A DNA stretch of 11,055 nt. It comes from a bacterium. GTDB taxonomy: Bacteria; Verrucomicrobiota; Verrucomicrobiae; Limisphaerales; J093. Below are positions 5,692 to 11,055 of the stretch, piece by piece. The position numbers and the translations under genes are program-made. The stretch is from NCBI GenBank assembly GCA_021839785.1, contig JAKCAB010000337.1, forward strand, positions 1 to 11,055. Direction: 5' to 3'. Position 1 is the first letter of the stretch; each line of letters opens with the position of its first letter. Below the pieces are notes generated by a model that saw only the letters and a program-made list of their open reading frames with translations, ran no database searches and was not told the origin of the DNA.

Positions 5692-7680
5692 CTACCCCGC
5701 GGTGAGCCGCGCCAATTCCTGCGCCGCTTGAGCGCGGGTCGGGTCCAGGCGGATCGCGGCACGCAAATGCCGGATGGCTTCGGCCGTGCGCGCTTGGCGG
5801 GCATACAGGAGGCCCAGACCTTCGTGGGCCTTGGCAAAGTCCGGGTTGACTTCGATCGCCCGCTGGAATTGCGCCTCCGCCTCCGCGGTTTTCCCTTGTT
5901 GAACCAGGATTTGCGCGCTCTCGAAATAGGCGGTGGCGTCGTGCGGCATCCGCGTCGCCACCTCGCGCCACTCGGCGATAGCCGCATCGGGCTCGTCGGC
6001 CGCGAAAAGCGCACGCGCCAGCAATTCGTGGAGTTGCCAATCGTCGGGGGCGCTGGCCAGCGCCTCACGAACGAACTGCACGGCGCGCCGGCGGGCGGCG
6101 GGCTTGGTCTCGCCGCGCAATTCCTCGTAGCGGCGGGCGACCCGCGCGCGGCGTTCCGCGAAGTTGAGTTGCCGATGGTAAATCGGCTCTTGGATCCGGC
6201 TCAGGACCACTTCCAGCACGTCGTGCTCTTGCGTGGCCGAGAATCCGAGCCGTCGGGCGCACTCGTCCTTGGAAAGCCACGACGCATTCGTCGCGGCGCG
6301 CCCGGCGATGGCGGGTGGCAGGAGCTTGGCGACCTCATCGGCGAAGGCGCGCGCGAGCTGGTAGTTGCCGGCGAACTTGAAATGGACGTGCTCGTAAAAC
6401 CATTCGTCGCCTGGAACGCCGTCCTTCGTCGCCCCGGCGAAGACCCGCTCGGCATCGAGGAAACGCACGCCCTGCGCCGCGCCGGCTTTGGCCGCGTCGC
6501 GGATGACGCCATTGATCCGGGTGTCGGTGCGGAAGCGCAGTGTGTCCAAATCGCGCGCGCGTTCGAAATGCTTGCGCGCTTCGCCGGCCTGGCCGAGCGC
6601 CAGACAACATCGGCCCCAGCGGAATTGGAGATCCGCGAACCGGTCATCGATGCCGGCCGCCTGTTCGTACGCGCGGAGGGCTGGCGCGCAATCGCCGCCG
6701 GTCTCGGCGACCACGCCGGCTTGGTAACTCTTGTCCCAAGCCGCGAGTTGGTCCGGCGTCAGGTCCGCGCGGTGCAGCGACCCAAACGGCGCGCTGTCCC
6801 GGAGGTTGCAGGCGACCGTGCTCAGGATGACCTTCGCGCCGGAGCCGAGGCCGAGCCGGACGAGGTCCGCGAGGTTGCGCTGAAAGTTCGCGTACACAGC
6901 GGCCAGGCGCGGGTCGTCCTGGCTGACCTGGTGATTTACGAACATCGACATCCCGCCCCAACCCTTCGCGGCCTCGCTGGACCGGTGGAGTTGCGTGGCC
7001 ACCCAGCCGAACAACTGCCCCAGCCGCGTGCTCTTATATGCCAGGCTGGCGCGGATGGCGGCGAGTGGCAGCGAACGCTGGCCGAACACCGACGCGATGC
7101 CGTACGGGCCAATGACCTCGTTGTTGCCCATATAGACCAACCACAGGTCGCCGTGGAGATCCGCGCATTGACGCGCGATCGGCAGGATGACGTGCGAACT
7201 GATGGCCGTGAACGCCGTGTTCACCACCTCGAACCGCGTGCCGGGATAGCGCTCGCGCAACAGCACTTCGAGGACGCGCGCAAAGCCGAACGGCGGCGCC
7301 GGATCGCCTTCCGCCGCGGATTCTCCGAACACGAAGATGCGGTACGTGCCGGGCGGCTTCTGCGGGGCCAGCACCGCCGGATCGGGATGCCGTGCCAGCG
7401 TGGGCGGAAAGAATCGCCACGGAAACCGCTGGTTCTCGACCAACAGGCCAGGCGGCGTGGCTGGGTGAGGCACGAAATAGGCGGTCGCGTAGCCGAATCC
7501 AGCGCTACGCAACGCCAGTTCAACCACCACGAGCACCACCGGGATCAGCAAGGCCGCCGCCAGCGGAAACCACCAGCGTCGTCGCCAAGTCGGCGCATTG
7601 GCTGGTGGCAAAGCCGGGCCCGCGCGCGTCTCGGAATGCGAGGCGCCACCGCGGCGGGAACGATCGCGTGCCTTCTTCAA
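5692..7680 (-). CDS. membrane-anchored SGNH/GDSL-type hydrolase with internal and C-terminal TPRs
   Basis: This 662-residue protein has a basic head and one transmembrane helix at about 37-57 (N-in), placing the rest in the periplasm. SGNH landmarks follow in order: RIFVFGESAAEG with putative nucleophile S121 (GES instead of GDS), a VNTAFTAISSHV strand near 153-164, G185-N-N-E as the block III equivalent, and E430-H-V-H433 followed by FKFAGNY as block V. The usual Asp of D-x-x-H is Glu here. About two TPR units (near 316-380) lie between blocks III and V, and three more at about 546-647. SGNH enzymes cleave or transfer esters, often acyl groups on glycans. The substrate here is unknown. The start is TTG at 7680, the only initiator before the upstream in-frame stop, 17 bases after the FG-GAP stop and without a clear ribosome binding site. 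The TAG stop lies in the MITE end. Confidence 0.8.
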   Translation of the reverse strand: MKKARDRSRRGGASHSETRAGPALPPANAPTWRRRWWFPLAAALLIPVVLVVVELALRSAGFGYATAYFVPHPATPPGLLVENQRFPWRFFPPTLARHPDPAVLAPQKPPGTYRIFVFGESAAEGDPAPPFGFARVLEVLLRERYPGTRFEVVNTAFTAISSHVILPIARQCADLHGDLWLVYMGNNEVIGPYGIASVFGQRSLPLAAIRASLAYKSTRLGQLFGWVATQLHRSSEAAKGWGGMSMFVNHQVSQDDPRLAAVYANFQRNLADLVRLGLGSGAKVILSTVACNLRDSAPFGSLHRADLTPDQLAAWDKSYQAGVVAETGGDCAPALRAYEQAAGIDDRFADLQFRWGRCCLALGQAGEARKHFERARDLDTLRFRTDTRINGVIRDAAKAGAAQGVRFLDAERVFAGATKDGVPGDEWFYEHVHFKFAGNYQLARAFADEVAKLLPPAIAGRAATNASWLSKDECARRLGFSATQEHDVLEVVLSRIQEPIYHRQLNFAERRARVARRYEELRGETKPAARRRAVQFVREALASAPDDWQLHELLARALFAADEPDAAIAEWREVATRMPHDATAYFESAQILVQQGKTAEAEAQFQRAIEVNPDFAKAHEGLGLLYARQARTAEAIRHLRAAIRLDPTRAQAAQELARLTAG
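5696..5704. repeat. right flanking direct repeat (target site duplication) of the MITE
   Basis: CCCGCGGTG is an exact copy of 5597-5605. It lies within the last codons of the SGNH/TPR gene (encoding Leu-Thr-Ala-Gly on the minus strand), so the element inserted into coding sequence just before the original stop. Confidence 0.75.
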
Positions 7681-7697
7681 CGGTAAATCGGAGCCGA

Positions 7698-10600
7698 TTA
7701 CGGAACCGCGCGTGTCGCCTTCACCTGAAGGCGGCCGTCACTTTCCACCGCGATTTCAAGGGCGTCACTTGGAATCGAAGAAGCCGTCTCCCGCCCGCCG
7801 GGCCAGCGCACGCGAATCTGGTTCGGGCGCTCCTTCGCCGCCAGCACCTGCACGGCGCTGTCTTGTGACCAGTAACCCGAACCGGCATGAACCTCCCGCG
7901 CGGGCCCGAAGCGGCCGCCCGCGCCGAGGCGCAGCCCCGCACCGATGGCCCCAGGGTTGCCGGGCGGTCCAATCAAGCGCACCCGCAAGCCGGGCCGCGC
8001 GCCGGTGTTGTGAAACAGCCGGGTGGCATTGCCGTTTTGCGTGACCACCAAGTCCACGCGGCCATCGCCATCGAAATCACTGACCGCCGCGCCGCGCTGT
8101 TCGCCATACACGGCAATGCCGCTCTCCTGTCCCGGTACGGGCCGGAAGCCGCCCTGCCCATCGCCACGCAACCACAAACCGCGACCGGCGTCGCAGCGCG
8201 GGGTCTTCGGTTGCGTTGCGAAGAAGTTCTGGCTCAGAAACACGTCCTCGTTGCCGTCGCCGTCGTCGTCTGCGACACACGCCGCAAAAGCCGTGGCAAA
8301 CTGGGCCTCGCGCGGCAACGGCACGGCCATGAAATGATTGGTGCGATTCAAGAACAACATCGAGGCGAGCGTGTTGACCTCGAGGCGGCGGGCCTGGGCA
8401 AACGCCGGACCGATCACGTCCGCCACCGTGGCCTGGCCAAACGCGGCGTAAGTCGGGAACCGGCTGCGCACGGACAGCAGTTCCGCCGCCACCGAATCGA
8501 GATCGCGTGCGGGCATCTCCCGTCCCGTGTCCGGGTCGCGCTCGGCTTCGAGCACGTTCACCGCCCCGCTGCCTTCAAAGTCGCCGTAGTAAAGCCGATA
8601 AGGCGATTGCGGCGTCGCGCGATAGACCGTGTTCAGTCCCCAGTTGGTGGCGAGCAGATCGAGGTTGCCATCGCCGTCGAAGTCGCCCGCAGTCACGCCA
8701 TTCCACCAACCAAGATAATCGGCGAGGCCCAGCTCGCTCGTGGTTTCGCGCAACCGGCCGCGGTTGTTGTGAAACACGCGCACCGGCCCCCACTCGCAGG
8801 CAAGTACCAATTCTGGCCAGCCGTCGCCGTCGAGGTCGGACCAGACCGCGCCGCTCACCAAACCCACGCCGGCCAGGCGCGTGGTGTTCTCTGTGTCCAG
8901 TGACCAAGCGGCTCCGCGCCGTCGCCACAACTGCGAGTGCGCAGGTTCGGGATAACGCCCCGGCACGCTTCGCCCGCCCACAAACAAGTCGAGTTGGCCA
9001 TCGCCATCGTAGTCCGCCAATGCGAGCGGTCCCACACTGAAGCCGGCAGCGGGAACGGCATCCGTGGCCTGGGCTTGTCCCGGCTGGAACTGGAGCACGG
9101 CGCCACCCGCAGCCTGGCCATCCTCGTAATTGGCGGAACCAACCAGCAACCCGCGCACGCCGTCAGAACCCACCCAGCCCAGGACAGTGGTTTGGTCGCG
9201 CGTCACCAGTTGGTCCCACGGCAAGCCCGACCGGCGCGCGAAGCGGCCGTGTCCGTCGTTGTGAAAGAAGGCGAGGGTTCCGCCTTTGCCGCTGCCGACG
9301 ATCAAGTCGTCCCAGCCGTCGCCGTCCAGATCGAACCAGCACACGCCGGGGCCAAGTTGGCTGAGACGCCGCGGCAGGAGCGGCTGGCGGTCAAAATCGT
9401 CGAAGCGATCGTCGTGATGGACGTGGCCTAACCGCGCGCTCACATCCTCGAACACTGGCGCCGGCGCGGCCGGTCGCGTCTTGGCAGAAGCACCATTCGG
9501 TCCCGATTTCGGCAGCTTTGCCGGCGCCGGTTCCTGGATTTCATAAAGGCGATTGGGCTGGGCATCCGCCACGACGCTGCGGCGCCCGCTGCGCCAGGCC
9601 ACCTCGATGCGGAGGCGGTTGGTCGTCGAACCGGCGGCAAACGTCCGCAGCGCCTCGTCGCAGGACAAGTACCGGCCACCGCACATCATCTCCTGGCTCT
9701 GCGTCATCGGCCCGCCGGTCACGGTGATGCGGGCGCCGATTCCGGCGGTGTTGGGCGGCTGGCCTTTCAACCGCACCGCCAACCGCGGCGCAGGTGCGTT
9801 GTTCCGGTAAAGCCCAAGCGGGCCGTTGAGGTTGTTGACCACCAGGTCCAGGTCGCCGTCGTTGTCCAGGTCGGCCAGCGCCATTCCTTGCGAAACACCC
9901 ACCTGGTTGAAACCCCAGGCCTGGCTGTGTTCGGTGAACTTCAGATTGCCGTGGTTGCGGAAGGCGAGGTTTGCCTGAGCCAATGGCGGCAACATGAGCA
10001 GTTTCTTGGGAATCATGTGCCGCGGGTATGGTCCCTTCGCGGCAATCCGCGCCTGCGCGTCCATGTCCTGCGTGTCGAACATGTGGCCGGTGGCCGCGAG
10101 CAAGTCCTCGAAACCGTCCAGGTCCACGTCGAGGAAAATGACCGACCAGTTCCACTCCGAATCCTCCAGGCCGGCGTAGTCCGCGACCTCGGCGTAGGTG
10201 CCGTCGCCACGGTTCCATTGCAGCACCGTGCGATCCAATTGTGGCCGGTCGTCGAACACGCCGATGGCGATGTCGTACGGCGCCATGCCAGCGATCTGCA
10301 TCAGGCGCCGCCCGTGCGCACGGCTGGTCATGTCCGAGGACAGGATGTCGTCGCGCCCGTCGCGGTCCACGTCCGCGAAATCCACGGCCATTGAGAACGT
10401 GGCGGTGTGGCGGAGAGCGAGGCGTGGAAGAGCGCGAAAGTGGCCGTGCCCGTCGTTGAGCCAAACGCGGTCGGGCGACTGAAAATCGTTGCAGACGTAA
10501 AGGTCGGGGAGGCCGTCGCCGTTCAAGTCGCGAAAGGCGGCGGTCAAACCCCAGTCCAGCGGCGCCGCTGGCAACGGCCGGCCGTCCTCGTCGAGAAAAG

Positions 10601-11055
10601 TGCCGTCGTTCCAGCGGACGACCCGGAAATGGCCGCGGCCGTCGTTGCGGTAAAGAAAGTGCGGTTCGCCGTTTTCGAGGACGCGCCCGGAAGGCGTCAT
10701 TTCCAAATGCCCGCGCTCGGCGGGCGGGATCATCCGACGCCCGCCGACGTTGAACAGCGCAAAGCCGGTTGAGCGCACGGTGTTGGTGCGGTAGTTGGCG
10801 ACGTACAAATCGAGCGCACCGTCGCCGTCGATGTCGGCGAGCGCACTGGTGGTGGCGCCGTGGCGATGGATCAACCCGGCGTCGGTCGCCTCGGTGAAAT
10901 GGCCGCGGCCGTCGTTCACAAACAGCCGCGTGCCGGTGCCAATACCGTTGACCAACAAATCCAGATCCCCGTCGCCATCGACGTCCGCGAACGTGGCGCC
11001 GGTCGAGTAATTGCCAGGAAAGTCCAAGCCGGCTTCGGCGGTGACGTTGGTAAAC
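7698..11055 (-). CDS. CRTAC1-like FG-GAP/VCBS repeat protein with two ASPIC/UnbV domains, 5' partial
   Basis: At least 1118 residues are visible. The frame continues past the window edge with FTNVTAEAG before the TTG at 11027, so the true start and any signal peptide are outside. Numbering from 11027, the first module (1-500) has DxDGDGxxD-type Ca2+-binding loops near 15, 65, 167, 219, 300 and 386, then an ASPIC/UnbV domain at about 415-498 (IGARITVTGG...CDEALRTFAAG). An Ala/Pro-rich hinge (499-524) leads to a second module with loops near 566, 672, 731, 782, 920 and 984 and a second ASPIC/UnbV domain at about 1013-1096. Such beta-propeller proteins are extracellular or periplasmic and bind Ca2+ and partners. 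No enzyme activity is evident. I recall a two-module, roughly 1100-residue form in Verrucomicrobiota, Planctomycetota and Bacteroidota. It is first in the visible operon. Confidence 0.9.
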   Translation of the reverse strand, partial: FTNVTAEAGLDFPGNYSTGATFADVDGDGDLDLLVNGIGTGTRLFVNDGRGHFTEATDAGLIHRHGATTSALADIDGDGALDLYVANYRTNTVRSTGFALFNVGGRRMIPPAERGHLEMTPSGRVLENGEPHFLYRNDGRGHFRVVRWNDGTFLDEDGRPLPAAPLDWGLTAAFRDLNGDGLPDLYVCNDFQSPDRVWLNDGHGHFRALPRLALRHTATFSMAVDFADVDRDGRDDILSSDMTSRAHGRRLMQIAGMAPYDIAIGVFDDRPQLDRTVLQWNRGDGTYAEVADYAGLEDSEWNWSVIFLDVDLDGFEDLLAATGHMFDTQDMDAQARIAAKGPYPRHMIPKKLLMLPPLAQANLAFRNHGNLKFTEHSQAWGFNQVGVSQGMALADLDNDGDLDLVVNNLNGPLGLYRNNAPAPRLAVRLKGQPPNTAGIGARITVTGGPMTQSQEMMCGGRYLSCDEALRTFAAGSTTNRLRIEVAWRSGRRSVVADAQPNRLYEIQEPAPAKLPKSGPNGASAKTRPAAPAPVFEDVSARLGHVHHDDRFDDFDRQPLLPRRLSQLGPGVCWFDLDGDGWDDLIVGSGKGGTLAFFHNDGHGRFARRSGLPWDQLVTRDQTTVLGWVGSDGVRGLLVGSANYEDGQAAGGAVLQFQPGQAQATDAVPAAGFSVGPLALADYDGDGQLDLFVGGRSVPGRYPEPAHSQLWRRRGAAWSLDTENTTRLAGVGLVSGAVWSDLDGDGWPELVLACEWGPVRVFHNNRGRLRETTSELGLADYLGWWNGVTAGDFDGDGNLDLLATNWGLNTVYRATPQSPYRLYYGDFEGSGAVNVLEAERDPDTGREMPARDLDSVAAELLSVRSRFPTYAAFGQATVADVIGPAFAQARRLEVNTLASMLFLNRTNHFMAVPLPREAQFATAFAACVADDDGDGNEDVFLSQNFFATQPKTPRCDAGRGLWLRGDGQGGFRPVPGQESGIAVYGEQRGAAVSDFDGDGRVDLVVTQNGNATRLFHNTGARPGLRVRLIGPPGNPGAIGAGLRLGAGGRFGPAREVHAGSGYWSQDSAVQVLAAKERPNQIRVRWPGGRETASSIPSDALEIAVESDGRLQVKATRAVP

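Larger units (their letters stand above)
5605..5697. mobile_element. non-autonomous MITE-like element with 13-bp inverted ends
   Basis: The left end GGGTGGTGTCCTG (5605-5617) pairs with the right end CAGGACACTACCC (5685-5697) over 13 positions, with one G-T wobble. TTT (5619-5621) and AAA (5681-5683) extend the ends to 16-17 positions. A direct repeat flanks the element immediately outside. There is no coding capacity, so a transposase elsewhere must have moved it. GG ends with an 8-base duplication would fit families such as IS1595, IS256 or ISL3, but I cannot choose between them. The interior is GC-rich and folds into two perfect 8-bp hairpins (5633-5654 and 5655-5674) closed by GGTGG (5628-5632) against CCACC (5676-5680). 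It sits in the gap after the SGNH/TPR gene and overlaps its stop codon. Confidence 0.8.

Noticed and set aside
5557..7686. 709-codon open frame on the plus strand
   Set aside because: It is antisense to the SGNH/TPR gene and the MITE. The translation shows no recognisable motif, while the minus strand has catalytic blocks and TPRs.
7698..11055. Dispersed DNA repeats of the type CCGTCGCCGTCG as a possible array
   Set aside because: They are the codons for the repeated DxDGDG calcium loops in the FG-GAP gene, irregularly spaced and in frame. They are not a CRISPR or satellite array.
1..11055. tRNA, rRNA, CRISPR array or integrase
   Set aside because: None was seen on either strand. Almost all sequence is accounted for by the listed genes and short gaps.

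Overview
The window is GC-rich bacterial DNA, almost fully coding. It holds three complete reading frames on the minus strand, two complete frames on the plus strand, and a gene cut off at each edge. The content points to Verrucomicrobiota, probably the Pedosphaera/Limisphaerales group: a long FG-GAP/VCBS protein with ASPIC/UnbV domains, an SGNH hydrolase fused to TPRs, a large membrane protein resembling DUF6057, and a TolB-like lipoprotein with one CxxCH motif. This assignment is an inference from remembered protein families. No rRNA, tRNA or marker gene is present.

Plus strand, left side (1-2019): the window opens inside an MnmC-like (Methyltransf_30) methyltransferase gene that ends at 653. 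A sigma70-like promoter lies in its last codons, followed by a hairpin that may be a REP-type repeat. Next comes a small single-pass membrane protein (GTG start at 751, chosen by its ribosome binding site). After a 117-base gap with two hairpins and a perfect 16-bp palindrome comes a membrane-anchored TPR protein (1177-2019).

Minus strand (2066-11055): four genes read leftwards as an apparent operon. In transcription order they are a CRTAC1-like double-module FG-GAP/ASPIC-UnbV protein (5' end outside the window), a membrane-anchored SGNH-hydrolase/TPR protein (TTG start, 17 bases after the previous stop), a multi-pass membrane protein with a helical C-terminal region, and a lipoprotein-like PD40 beta-propeller protein with CxxCH. 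The last two genes overlap by ATGA. All four products are predicted to be in the membrane or outside the cytoplasm, so a joint envelope function is plausible. The function itself is not known to me.

The clearest structural discovery is a small mobile element (MITE, about 91-93 bp) in the gap between the SGNH/TPR gene and the membrane-protein gene. It has 13-bp terminal inverted repeats, is flanked by a direct repeat (target site duplication), and is nearly all base-paired into a three-way junction. It supplies the TAG stop of the SGNH/TPR gene. Removing it in silico restores a TGA stop two codons further on, so the insertion left the protein nearly intact while placing a structured RNA inside the operon.
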